This document shows, piece after piece, positions 20,048 through 30,700 of a DNA stretch of 64,000 bases (positions are counted from its first letter, which is position 1; each line of letters begins with the position of its first letter). The stretch comes from AP-15 sp035538335. GTDB lineage: Bacteria; Pseudomonadota; Alphaproteobacteria; ATCC43930; CGMCC-115725. Made by a program: the position numbers and the translations under genes. The stretch spans positions 108,256-172,255 of the forward strand of contig DATLKN010000045.1 of NCBI GenBank assembly GCA_035538335.1, read 5' to 3'. Below the pieces are notes generated by a model. That model searched no databases. It saw only the letters and a program-made list of their open reading frames with translations, and was not told the origin of the DNA.

Positions 20048-20443
20048 GTACCCGAGGAAGAATTTGCCGCCCTCGAATTGTCGGAACCGGAACTCGACAG
20101 GCTTCGCCGCGCAATTTTGGGACTCGAACCGTTACGATCTGACCTTGACGCCGAGCGGCTTCAACAACACCTAGGGCAGTGCGGGTTTGCCGACCTCGTC
20201 GGCGCCTTGACGGCCAATATTGCGGCGCATGCCGGGTTCGCGTCACGCGGAGGAGACGATCCTGAAGTGATCAGGCGCGGCCTGAAGGAAACACTGCAAT
20301 TCCTGCGCATGCGCGGCGCCGGCGACCTCGATGCCGCCGAGCGCGCCTTTGCGGCCGACCCGTCGGACGGGAATTGGCAGAGATTGAGGGCGCTCAAGGA
20401 GCGCGACGCGCAGGAGGGGCCGATCGGAGGCCTTCACTGCTGA
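20048..20443 (+). pseudogene. displaced dnaG 3' fragment (helicase-interaction domain remnant)
   Basis: An open frame of 131 codons, from VPEEEFAALELSEPELDRLR to the stop at 20443, aligns end to end with the C-terminal domain of the dnaG just upstream. Examples are EIAALDFVEPELSRLRDGIL against EFAALELSEPELDRLRRAIL, and AFSVAPTEENSNRLTRLKE against AFAADPSDGNWQRLRALKE. Protein similarity is clear but nucleotide identity is low, so this is not a recent tandem duplication. It lacks its own credible start; the frame runs 5' into the family A repeat (to an ATG at 19877). It is most likely the original end of dnaG cut off when a different C-terminus was acquired. Translation as a separate small protein cannot be excluded. 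Confidence 0.75.
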
Positions 20444-20511
20444 CCCCATGACGGCGCAACGCATGACCCGCATGGCGGACGAGCCGACCCCTATTGCCTG
20501 GGAATGACGGA

Positions 20512-22506
<1,995 letters not shown>

Positions 22507-22523
22507 GGCTTCTCCCCGCTTTG

Positions 22524-22570
22524 CCCCCTCCCATTCCCTCCCCCGCCTGCGGGGGAGGGTTAGGGTGGGG
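22524..22570. repeat. palindromic repeat, family B, after rpoD
   Basis: CCCTCCCCCGC, loop CT, GCGGGGGAGGG (22536-22559), flanked by CCTCCCATTC and TTAGGGTGGGGG. It is well placed to serve as the rpoD terminator ahead of the tRNA gene. Confidence 0.88.
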
Positions 22571-22596
22571 GCTTGGGGCGGCGCCCCCGCCCGATC

Positions 22597-22673
22597 GGGC
22601 CCGTAGTTCAGCTGGTCAGAACGCGCCGCTCATAACGGCGTTGTCGCAGGTTCGAGTCCTGCCGGGCCTACCA
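22597..22673 (+). tRNA. tRNA with CAU anticodon (Ile2 or elongator Met)
   Basis: A full cloverleaf can be drawn. Acceptor GGGCCCG (22597-22603) pairs with CGGGCCT (22663-22669), with a G-U first pair. The D arm GTTC...GAAC follows, then anticodon stem CGCCG/CGGCG around loop CTCATAA, T arm GCAGG-TTCGAGT-CCTGC, discriminator A and encoded CCA. The stem lacks the GGG/CCC pairs of an initiator tRNA. Both elongator tRNA-Met and the TilS-modified tRNA-Ile2 carry CAU; I lean to Ile2 but cannot decide by eye. Confidence 0.93.
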
Positions 22674-22687
22674 CCCCGCCCTCTGCG

Positions 22688-23404
22688 TCATTCCGCCGCC
22701 TCGGTCCTGCGCGGCTCGGCCTGCCGCCAGGCGAGCATGCCGCCGCGCAATACCGCGACGTCGCGGAAGCCTTCGGCGCGCAACAGCGCGGCCGCCTTGG
22801 CCGAGCGCAGGTCGGTGCGGCAGACGATGGCGAGCGGCCGCGCCCTGTCGCCGCCGAGTTCGGCGAGCCGCCCCGACAATTCGGCGAGCGGAATGTTGCG
22901 GGCGCCCTTGAGATGCCCGAGCTCGCCCGCGAACTCGTCCTGGTTGCGCACGTCGAGGACGAGCGGCGGCGGCTTTTCGGCAAGCCGCCGCGCCAGTTCG
23001 CCGACCTCCATCCAGCGCATCTCGTCCGCCTCCGCGGCGCGCACCCGTATGCGCCAATCCCAGACGGTGGCGAGGACGAGGAGCGCAAAGCCGCAGAACT
23101 CGGCGATCCGGCCGGCCCCGGCATAAGTCCCGGAGAGGATCAGCGCCGTGCCGGCGACGGCCGGCAGCAGCGGGCCGACGATCCGACGGCGGCGGCAATT
23201 ATAGGCGATCCCGATCGTCGCCACGACCGCCAGAAGGCAAAGCGTCCCGGCCCAGCCGCGCTCGCCCGGGGCGAGCGAAATGCCGAACACCGCCAACACC
23301 ACGGCGACCGCCAGCATCCCGAAGCAGGCGAGGATCGCCAGAAGGGTGGCTGCGGCGGGCAACCAGGAAGCCATCTTTTTCGCGCGCATCATCAGGCCTG
23401 TCAT
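22688..23404 (-). CDS. membrane-anchored rhodanese-domain protein
   Basis: A protein of 238 residues. The N-terminal half has about four hydrophobic segments (for example residues 17-45, 52-68, 76-96 and 101-115), reminiscent of small MerC-like membrane domains. The C-terminal half (about 130-230) is a rhodanese domain with LVLDVRNQDEFAGELGHLKGA and active-site loop VCRTDLRSAKAA, whose cysteine would carry a persulfide. It likely moves sulfane sulfur at the inner membrane. Its start overlaps the fatty acid hydroxylase gene by 4 bp. A second rhodanese module is fused to the divergent ArsR regulator. Confidence 0.83.
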   Translation of the reverse strand: MTGLMMRAKKMASWLPAAATLLAILACFGMLAVAVVLAVFGISLAPGERGWAGTLCLLAVVATIGIAYNCRRRRIVGPLLPAVAGTALILSGTYAGAGRIAEFCGFALLVLATVWDWRIRVRAAEADEMRWMEVGELARRLAEKPPPLVLDVRNQDEFAGELGHLKGARNIPLAELSGRLAELGGDRARPLAIVCRTDLRSAKAAALLRAEGFRDVAVLRGGMLAWRQAEPRRTEAAE

Positions 23405-24243
23405 TTACCACCGCGCCGGCCGATCGGGTAGCCCCCGTTCGTTCCCCGGAACGGCTGCGCGAGCATCCGGTCGAGCCGCAATTCGCCCGGATCGCGGAAC
23501 ACGTCGAGCCCGATCGTCATGCCGTTGTCGCCGCCCGCGGCAGCCGGCCGGTAGGTGCCGAAGAGCCGGTCCCACCACGACAGGTTGAAGCCGAAATTGC
23601 TGTTGGTCTCCGGCGCGGCGCTCGAATGGTGCACGCGGTGCATGCCGGGCGTGACGAGGACGGCGCGCAGCGCGCGATCGAGCCTCGCCGGCAGGCCGAC
23701 ATTGCCGTGGCTGAAGATGGCGCCGGCATTGAGCAGGATCTCGAAGATCAGCACCGCCGCGGCGCCGGCGCCGATCGCGGCGATGACGAGCAGCTTGAAC
23801 CCCAGCGACAGGAGGATCTCGATCGGGTGAAAGCGCAGCCCCGTCGTCGCGTCGAAATCGAGATCGGCATGGTGCACGCGATGCACCCGCCACAGTATCG
23901 GCACGGCGTGAAACAACACGTGTTGCAGGTAAATCGCCAGATCGAGCATGATGACCGCGGCCACGAGCTTTACGGCGGGCGGCATGAGGGTGTTGTCGAG
24001 GAGCCCCCAATGCCGGCTCTCGGCGAGCGCGGCGAACCCGACCGCCGCCGTTGGAAAGAGGGCGCGCAGGATGACCGCGTCGAGGACGAGGAGGCCGAGA
24101 TTATGCGGCCAGCGGCGGGAACGCCGCACGACGAGGGGCCGCCGCGGCGCCGCCGCCTCCCACGCCGCCATCACGCCGAAGACCGCGAAAAATACCGCGA
24201 AGCGAAAGAGCCAAGCGTGCGCGAGGAGAGGCTGCGTCGGCAT
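23401..24243 (-). CDS. sterol desaturase/fatty acid hydroxylase superfamily protein
   Basis: An integral membrane protein of 280 residues with the three histidine clusters of the di-iron hydroxylase superfamily: HVLFH, HRVHH (followed by ADLDFDATTGLRFHP) and HRVHHS. Such enzymes hydroxylate or desaturate lipids using O2. The substrate is unknown; the C-terminal region with WWDRLFGTYRP is typical. It shares an intergenic promoter region with the ArsR-rhodanese gene and is translationally coupled to the rhodanese gene. Confidence 0.88.
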   Translation of the reverse strand: MPTQPLLAHAWLFRFAVFFAVFGVMAAWEAAAPRRPLVVRRSRRWPHNLGLLVLDAVILRALFPTAAVGFAALAESRHWGLLDNTLMPPAVKLVAAVIMLDLAIYLQHVLFHAVPILWRVHRVHHADLDFDATTGLRFHPIEILLSLGFKLLVIAAIGAGAAAVLIFEILLNAGAIFSHGNVGLPARLDRALRAVLVTPGMHRVHHSSAAPETNSNFGFNLSWWDRLFGTYRPAAAGGDNGMTIGLDVFRDPGELRLDRMLAQPFRGTNGGYPIGRRGGK

Positions 24244-24246
24244 GGA

Positions 24247-24289
24247 AACTTTATTATATTGTTTAGTCGAATGATGTATTGAATAGGCG
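24247..24289. promoter_or_regulatory. divergent promoter region with probable ArsR operator
   Basis: The 51-bp gap between the divergent hydroxylase and ArsR-rhodanese genes is strikingly AT-rich (TTTATTATATTGTTTAGTCG, then AATGATGTATTGAATAG) in GC-rich surroundings. It contains GAAT-N8-GAAT (24269-24284), reminiscent of the ATTC-containing half-sites bound by ArsR-family sulfur sensors of the SqrR/BigR group. Autoregulation of both transcripts is inferred. Confidence 0.5.
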
Positions 24290-24294
24290 ATGCT

Positions 24295-24969
24295 ATGTCA
24301 ACACCCGGTCCGAAGCAGCTCCTCCACGCGCGCTTTGCCGAGATCGCGAAAGCGCTCGGGCACGGCCATCGGCTCGAGATCATCGAGCTGTTGGCGCAAG
24401 GTGAGCGCAGCGTCGAAGCGCTCGCCGAGCGCGCCGGGCTCGCGCTCGCCAACGCCTCGCAGCATTTGCGGCTGATGCGCGGCGCCGGGCTGCTCGCCTC
24501 GCGCCGCGCCGGCAAGCACATTTTCTATCGCGTCAGCGATCCGGCGGTGCTCGAACTGGCGGCGGCCTTGCATCGCGTCGGCGAACGCAATCTCGCCGAG
24601 GTGCGCGAGATCGTCAGCGGCTATTTCCGCGAGCGCGACGGCATGGAGCCGGTGTCGCGCGCCGAGTTGGCGCGGCGCCTCGCGGAGGGGCTCGTGACCG
24701 TGCTCGACGTGCGGCCGCAGGACGAGTTCGCCCTCGGTCATCTGCCGCGCGCGATCAACATCCCGCTGCGCGAGTTGTCGCGCCGGCTGCGCGAATTGCC
24801 GAAAGAGCGCGACATCGTCGCCTATTGCCGCGGTCCCTATTGCGTCCTCGCCTTCGAGGCGGTGGCGCTGCTGCGGCAGCACGGCTTTGCCGTGCGCCGC
24901 CTCGAAGGCGGCTATCCCGAATGGCGGGCGGCCGGGCTGCCGGTCGCTCGCGACGCGGCGCAGGCCTAG
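24295..24969 (+). CDS. ArsR-family regulator fused to a rhodanese domain
   Basis: A protein of 224 residues. Residues 10-100 form an ArsR winged helix (LGHGHRLEIIELLAQGERSV, then NASQHLRLMRGAGLL), and residues 115-218 form a rhodanese domain (VTVLDVRPQDEFALGHLP, active-site loop YCRGPYC). The DNA-binding part has no cysteine; the only two cysteines are in the rhodanese loop, so any thiol or metal sensing must involve that domain. It is followed 17 bp later by a His-rich NicO-type transporter, suggesting control of metal efflux or sulfur stress. Confidence 0.92.
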   Translation: MSTPGPKQLLHARFAEIAKALGHGHRLEIIELLAQGERSVEALAERAGLALANASQHLRLMRGAGLLASRRAGKHIFYRVSDPAVLELAAALHRVGERNLAEVREIVSGYFRERDGMEPVSRAELARRLAEGLVTVLDVRPQDEFALGHLPRAINIPLRELSRRLRELPKERDIVAYCRGPYCVLAFEAVALLRQHGFAVRRLEGGYPEWRAAGLPVARDAAQA

Positions 24970-24986
24970 CCGGGATCGAAGCGAGG

Positions 24987-25859
24987 ATGAACGCCGCGCC
25001 GCAGCTTCTCCTCATCGCCGCCGTCGGCGCGGTCGGCGTCTTGCATACGATGGTGCCCGACCATTGGGTGCCGCTCGCTCTCTTCGCCCGGCAGCGCGGC
25101 TGGTCGAAGGCGGAGACCGCCTGGCGCGCCGTGCAGGCGGGGACCGGCCACGTCGTCTCGACCCTGGCGCTGGCGCTCGTCTTCTGGCTCGTCGGGGTCG
25201 CCGCCGCGGCGCGCTACGGCTCGCTCGTCGAGGCGCTGTCGAGCCTCGCGCTGGTGCTGTTCGGCAGCTGGATCGCGCTCGCCGCGTGGCGCGAGCTACA
25301 CCCGCCCGGGCATCGCCACGACCGCGACCACGATGACGACCACGGCCATCCCCATCACCATCACGGCCACGACGACACGGCGGCCGAGTCGCCGCCGCGC
25401 GACCCGCTCTATCTGCCGTTGCCCGCCGGCACCGCGGCGCTTGTCCGGCACAGCCATCCGCATCGTCACGGGCCGGGCCTGCCGCACAGCCATTGGCACG
25501 ACCACACGCAAGCGAGCGCGCACCCGATCGCCGCCGCGCTCGCCTTGCAGCCGCCGCTGCACCGGCATCGCCACCGCATGACGGCGCGCACCGCGGCATT
25601 GCTCGTGCTCGGTTCCTCGCCGATGGTCGAGGGCATTCCCGCCTTCTTCGCGGCGGCGCGATACGGCGGCGGCCTCATCGCGGTCATGGCGGCGGTCTTC
25701 GCACTCGGCACGATCCTCACCTATGTCGCGCTGTGCCTCGCCTCGGTCTCGGGGCTCGAGCGCTTGCGGTTCGGTGCCGTCGAGCGCTATGGCGAGGTGT
25801 TGAGCGGCGCCTTCATCGCGTTCGTCGGCGTCTTGTTCGGGGTCTGGCCGCTGTTTTAG
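24987..25859 (+). CDS. NicO/RcnA-type nickel-cobalt transporter with His-rich loop
   Basis: A membrane protein of 290 residues. Transmembrane segments flank a long cytoplasmic or periplasmic loop (about residues 105-195) with some 25 histidines and many aspartates, including GHPHHHHGHDD. An HTMVPDHW motif near residue 20 recalls the HxxxxDH signature of nickel/cobalt transporters. NicO/RcnA proteins usually export Ni2+/Co2+. ATG 24987 follows GAGG directly. The gene lies 17 bp after the ArsR-rhodanese regulator and should be co-transcribed. Import instead of export, or another divalent metal, remains possible. Confidence 0.82.
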   Translation: MNAAPQLLLIAAVGAVGVLHTMVPDHWVPLALFARQRGWSKAETAWRAVQAGTGHVVSTLALALVFWLVGVAAAARYGSLVEALSSLALVLFGSWIALAAWRELHPPGHRHDRDHDDDHGHPHHHHGHDDTAAESPPRDPLYLPLPAGTAALVRHSHPHRHGPGLPHSHWHDHTQASAHPIAAALALQPPLHRHRHRMTARTAALLVLGSSPMVEGIPAFFAAARYGGGLIAVMAAVFALGTILTYVALCLASVSGLERLRFGAVERYGEVLSGAFIAFVGVLFGVWPLF

Positions 25860-25870
25860 GGGAGCGTCAA

Positions 25871-26416
25871 ATGAGCGAGGATCTGGCGTCGCTGTGGGAG
25901 GCGCATTGCCGTTACGAGTTCGAGACGCGCGAGGTCGATCGGACGATGGCGACGATGGTCGCCGAGCCCTACGTCAACCACATCCCGACGATGGCCGGCG
26001 GCGTCGGCCATGACGAGCTGAAGCGCTTCTACAAATACCACTTCATCGGCGCCAACCCGCCGGACACGGCGATGACGCCGGTGAGCCGCACGGTCGGCGC
26101 CGACACCCTCGTCGACGAGCTGATCTTTTCCTTCACCCATACCTCGGAGGTCGATTGGATGCTGCCCGGCATCCCGCCGACCGGCCGGCGCGTCGAGGTG
26201 CCGCTGGTGGCGATCGTCAAGTTCGAGGGCGGCAAGGTCGCGCACGAGCACATCTATTGGGACCAGGCCTCGGTGCTGGTGCAGCTGGGCCTCATCGATC
26301 CCGCCGGCCTGCCGGTCGCCGGCGCCGATACGGCGCGGAAGGTCGCCGACAAGACGCGGCCGAGCAATCGGCTCCTCGGCGAGGCTTGGGCGCGCAGCGA
26401 AGGAAAGCCGCTGTAG
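25871..26416 (+). CDS. NTF2-like/SnoaL-type protein
   Basis: A cytoplasmic protein of 181 residues with a cone-shaped NTF2-like fold pattern: an N-terminal helix with EAHCRYEFETREVDRTMATM, the PYVNHIPTMAGG strand, and a final sheet with EVPLVAIVKFEGGKVAHEHIYWDQ. Family members are often polyketide cyclases, isomerases or binding proteins; no substrate can be read off. It starts 11 bp after the transporter with ribosome site GGGGAG, so it is probably the last gene of the ArsR-NicO transcript. Confidence 0.75.
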   Translation: MSEDLASLWEAHCRYEFETREVDRTMATMVAEPYVNHIPTMAGGVGHDELKRFYKYHFIGANPPDTAMTPVSRTVGADTLVDELIFSFTHTSEVDWMLPGIPPTGRRVEVPLVAIVKFEGGKVAHEHIYWDQASVLVQLGLIDPAGLPVAGADTARKVADKTRPSNRLLGEAWARSEGKPL

Positions 26417-26548
26417 CGCCGTCCCTGCCCGCGCTGGCCGGGACGGCGCCGGATCACATCTGCGCGACCGCCATCGAAGCCGGCTGGACGCGATAAGAAA
26501 AACCGCGATCATTACGCCGCACGCGGGAAAACTTGGGAGGCACGGGAA

Positions 26549-27358
26549 ATGACGAAATCGCGGATCGCGCGCATCCTCGGCGCCGTCGTCCTCGCATCGA
26601 TTTGCGGCTGGCCGGCGCTCGCCTCCGCCGCCGGCAAGCCGGTCACGCTCGAATGGTTCTCGTGGTCGATCTTCCGGATGACCTCGCCCACGGGAAAAAT
26701 CGTGCTGACCAACCCGTTCGTCACAAACCCGGACAGCAAGGTCAAGGTTGCGGACTTCCCAAAGGTCGACGCCATCGTCGTCGCCGACGGGCATCCCGAC
26801 GAAGTCGGCTCGGCCGCCGAGATCGCGCTCGCCACGAAAGCCAAGGTGGTCGCCAGCTACGAGATGTACCGGGTCTGGTTCGAGCCCCGAAAGGTGCCGG
26901 TCGAGCAGGTCTTGCGCTCGAGCCCCGGCGATTGGCAGAAAGTGGACGGCATCCTGATCCGCTGCATTCCCTCTCTGCACGGCTCGGGCACGGCCGACAA
27001 GCTCGACGGCGGCGCCGCGATGGGCTTCATGATCAAGTTTGAGAATGGGCTGACCGTCTATTTCGCCGGCTCGACCGCGCCGACGCTCGACATGACGATG
27101 TGGGGCAGGCTCTACAAACCGGACGTGGCGATCCTGCAGATGTCGGCGGAGAAGGATCCGCAGGACGTCGTCGAGGAGATCAGGATGCTGCGCACCGGCA
27201 ACCCGAGCCTCAAGACGGTGATCCCGCACCATAACCGGCTACAGGTGCGGCCCGGCGGCACGACGCCGGCGATGGTCGCGGCCGCCGTCAAGGCGGCAAG
27301 GCTGCCGGTCAGGGTGCTGATCCCCGAACTCGGCAAGAGCTACGTGCTGACCAGGTAG
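26549..27358 (+). CDS. exported MBL-fold (UlaG-like) protein with altered metal-site motif
   Basis: A protein of 269 residues with a Sec signal peptide (about residues 1-28, ending ALASAAG). The metallo-beta-lactamase fold order is recognisable: TLEWFSWSIFRM, IVLTNPFV, DAIVVADGHPDEVGS, YFAGSTAPTLDMTM and VIPHHNR. The normal HxHxDH metal motif reads DxHxDE, so two metal-binding histidines are replaced. The protein may bind metal differently or be inactive. A GGAGG site precedes the ATG. No obvious operon partner. Confidence 0.75.
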   Translation: MTKSRIARILGAVVLASICGWPALASAAGKPVTLEWFSWSIFRMTSPTGKIVLTNPFVTNPDSKVKVADFPKVDAIVVADGHPDEVGSAAEIALATKAKVVASYEMYRVWFEPRKVPVEQVLRSSPGDWQKVDGILIRCIPSLHGSGTADKLDGGAAMGFMIKFENGLTVYFAGSTAPTLDMTMWGRLYKPDVAILQMSAEKDPQDVVEEIRMLRTGNPSLKTVIPHHNRLQVRPGGTTPAMVAAAVKAARLPVRVLIPELGKSYVLTR

Positions 27359-27381
27359 CCCGCCCGGCCGGGCGGCCGATC

Positions 27382-27698
27382 GTCATACCGGCGAAGGCCG
27401 GTATCCACGGCGGGGGTGGGTCCCGGCCGGAGTTCATCCTCGGGCCGCGCGAAGCGCGGACCCGTGGGCCGGGACGACGGAATTGTCAGCCGGCGAGCCT
27501 TTCCTTGTCATACCGGCGAAAGCCGGTATCCACGGCAGGGGTGGGTCCCGGCCGGAGTTTATCCTCGGGACGCGCGAAGCGCGGACCCGTGGGCCGGGAC
27601 GACGGAATTGTCGGCCGGCGATCCTTTCCTCGTCATACCGGCGAAGGCCGGTATCCACGGCGGGGGGTGGGTCCCGGCCTTCGCCGGGACGACGATGA
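27382..27698. repeat. 125-bp tandem repeat (2.5 copies) built from family A units
   Basis: Units begin with GTCATACCGGCGAA at 27382, 27507 and 27632, exactly 125 bp apart. The first two are near-identical over the full length (differing at a handful of positions); the third is cut short after 67 bp by GGTCCCGGCCTTCGCCGGGA. Each unit contains a CATACCGGC hairpin and a CGCGAAGCGCGGACCCGTGG stretch. It fills the 379-bp gap between two convergent genes, where I see nothing else. Confidence 0.92.
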
Positions 27699-27737
27699 AC
27701 ATCGAGGTGGGTCGATCCGACGAGCTTCGCGGCCGGG

Positions 27738-30700
27738 CTACTTCTGCCGCACGCCCAGCCCGATCGCCACCGGCATCGCGAGCAGCACGAGCGGCAATTG
27801 CACGACGACGCCGGCGATGATCGCGATCGCCAGCGGCTGCAGCATCTGGTCGCCCGAGCCGCTGATCGCCGCGCCGAGCGGCAAGAGCGCGAGGATCATC
27901 GCGAGCGTGCTCATCGCGATCGGCCGCAGCCGGTTGAGCGCCGCCTCGTAGAGCGCCTCGCGCGCCGGCATCGTCCGGGCCAGCGCCTGGTATTCGGAGG
28001 CGAGAAAGATCGCCATCTCGGTCGCGATGCCGACGATCATCACCATGCCCATCATCGCGGTGATGTTGAGCTCGACCCCGGTCAGCCACAGGCCGATGAA
28101 GACGGCGCTCGTCGAGACAAGCGACGAGAGGATGATAACGAGCGGGATCCAGAAGCTCTCGTAGAGAAAGAGCAACAGCACGATCTCGGCGATGGCGGCG
28201 GCGGCGAACACCTTCACCATGCCGCGCGCCGCCATCTGCTGCTGCTTGTAGGCGCCGCCGATCCGGTAATCGACGCCGGCCGGCAAGAGCCCCGGCCGGG
28301 CGAGCGCCTTCTCGACCGCGGCGGCGGTCGAGCCGAGATCGTGTCCGCCGCCGATCTGCGCCGTCACCGCGACGATCTGCGCGAGGTCGTCGCGGCTGAT
28401 CTGCGGCTGGCCGGCGAGGAATTTCGTCCGCGCCACGCTGGCGAGCGGAAACAGATGCCCGCTCTGCGTCCGGATCAGGAGGTTTGCGAGATCGTCGCGA
28501 TAGAGGCGGTCCTGCGGCGGGTCGAGCCACAGCCTGACGCCGACTTCGCGCACCGCGCCCAGATAGCTGGTGACGACGGCGCCGTGCAGGTAGTGGTAGA
28601 GCTGCCCCTCGATTTCGGCCGGCGTGATCCCGGCCATCGCGGCGGCGGCCGGATCGACGCGGATCTCGAGCGCGTCGCCCGCCGGCACGACGCCGTCGTT
28701 GACGGAAGCGGGCTCGATCCCCGGCACCTTTTTGATCGCCGCGGCGACGCGCGTCGCGACCTGGCCGAGCACGGCCGGGTTCTTGGCGCTCAGTTCGACG
28801 ACGATCGGCTGCCGGCGGCCGACCATGTCGCCGATCATGTCGCCCAAGAGCTGGTGCGTGTCGAAGGCGATCCCCGGCACCTCGTTCGTGATCTTGGCGG
28901 TAATCTCGTCCATCACCCTCCAGATCGGCGGGCGGCGCGCGGCGGCGACGAGCCGCACGAAGAAGTCGCCCTGATAGGTCTCGACGAGGTCGCCGCCGAG
29001 CCCCGCCCCGGTGCGCCGCGAATAGGTGTAGACGTAGGGGTCCCCTTTGAGGATCGCCTCGACTTGCCCGAGTTCGCGGTTGGTCTCGGCGAGCGAGGTG
29101 CCGGGCGAGGACTGGTAGTCGAGCACAAAGCCGCCCTCGTCCATGCGCGGCAGAAAGCCGGTCCCGACATGCGCATAGGCGGCATAGCCGGCGCCGCCGA
29201 GCAGGAGGAGGGCGAGGCCGATCAGCGAGGGATGCGCGAAAAGCCTCCGCAACAGCCGCCCATGCGTGCGCCGCAGCCAGCTGTCGCTGCCGTGCTGCGG
29301 GTCCTGCCATTTGCCGAAATCGATGATGCCGCGCGCCAGGAGCGGCACGGTGAAGGCGGTCAGGAGATACGAGATGACGAGGGCCGAGGCCATCGTCAGC
29401 GCCAGATACTTGAAGAAGGCGCCGGTGACGCCCGAAAGAAAGGCGAGCGGCAGGAAGATGATGATCGTCGCGAGGCTCGAGCCGAACAGCGGCGCGAGAA
29501 ATTCGCGCGCCGCCAGCAGCACCGTCGATTGCGCGCCTTCGAGCCCCGGCACGCCGGCGCGGCGCGCGATGTGCTCGATCATCACGATGACGTCGTCGAT
29601 CAACAGCCCAATCGCCGCAGCGACGCCGCCCAAGGTCATGATGTTGAAGCTCATGCCGAGTAGGGCGAGCAGCAGCACGGTGATCAGCACCGACAACGGC
29701 ACCACCGTCATCGCCACCAGCATGACCCGCCAGTTGCGCAAATAGGCGAGGATGACGAGCGCCGAAAAGCCGAGCCCGATGACGATCGCCTCCTCGACCG
29801 CCGCGATCGAGGAGCGCACCAGCTGGGTCTGGTCGTACCATTTGTAGAGGCGGATCGATCTCGGCTCTTTTTTCATGAAGCCGGCGAGCCGCGCCGCCAC
29901 TGCTTTTTCGAGCGACAGCGAGTCGGCGCTGTCCTGCTGGTAGACGTCGAAAGTGACGGCCGGCCGGCCGTTGTCGTCGACCAGCAGCCAGCGCGGCACC
30001 GCCCCCATGCTGACGCGCCCGAGATCGGACAGCCGCACGATGCCGCCCTTCGCGCTGCGCAATTCGACCTGCCCGACCGAGGCGACCGAGGTGAAGGCGT
30101 TGTTGCTGACCGTCAGGTAGAGCAGGTCGTTGTCTTCGAGCCGGCCGACCGCATCGACCGTGTTGGTCGCGGCGATCGCCTTCGCCACCTCGGCGAGGGT
30201 CAGCCGGTAGGCCGCCAGTTTCTGCGGGCTGATCGACACCTCGACCTCCGGCGTCGCGCCGCCGAGGACGCCGACCCGGCGGATGCCGGCGATGCCGGTC
30301 AACAGCGGCGTGATCCGGTATTGCGCGAGGCGGCGCAGATCGGCCGAGGAGAGGGTTTTCGAGATCAGCGCATAGGAGACGAACGGCATCAGCACGTTGG
30401 GGCTCATCTCGATCGCCGTGTAGCGCGTCCCCGCCGGCAGTTTCGCCAGCTCTTGCGCAAAGGCGGCATCGACGGCGAGCAGCGCCTGCCGCATGTCGGC
30501 GCCCCACGGGAAATCGACGAAGATCTGCGCCGAGCCGCGCGAGGTCTGCGAGGTGATGCCGCTGGCGCCCGGCACGGCCCGCGCCACTTCCTCGAGCGGC
30601 TCCGTCACCTCGATCAGCATCTGCTGGGCCGGCATGCTGCCGGCGCCGATTTCGATCCGGATGCGCGGAAAGCGGACGACCGGGAAAAGCCCGACGGGCA

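Noticed and set aside
22597..22673. Initiator tRNA-fMet
   Set aside because: The anticodon stem is CGCCG/CGGCG without the three consecutive G-C pairs next to the loop that mark initiators.
27382..27698. Possible CRISPR or gene cluster in the 379-bp gap
   Set aside because: The 125-bp units are head-to-tail palindromic intergenic elements with no unique spacers, and the short frames inside encode only repeat translation products.
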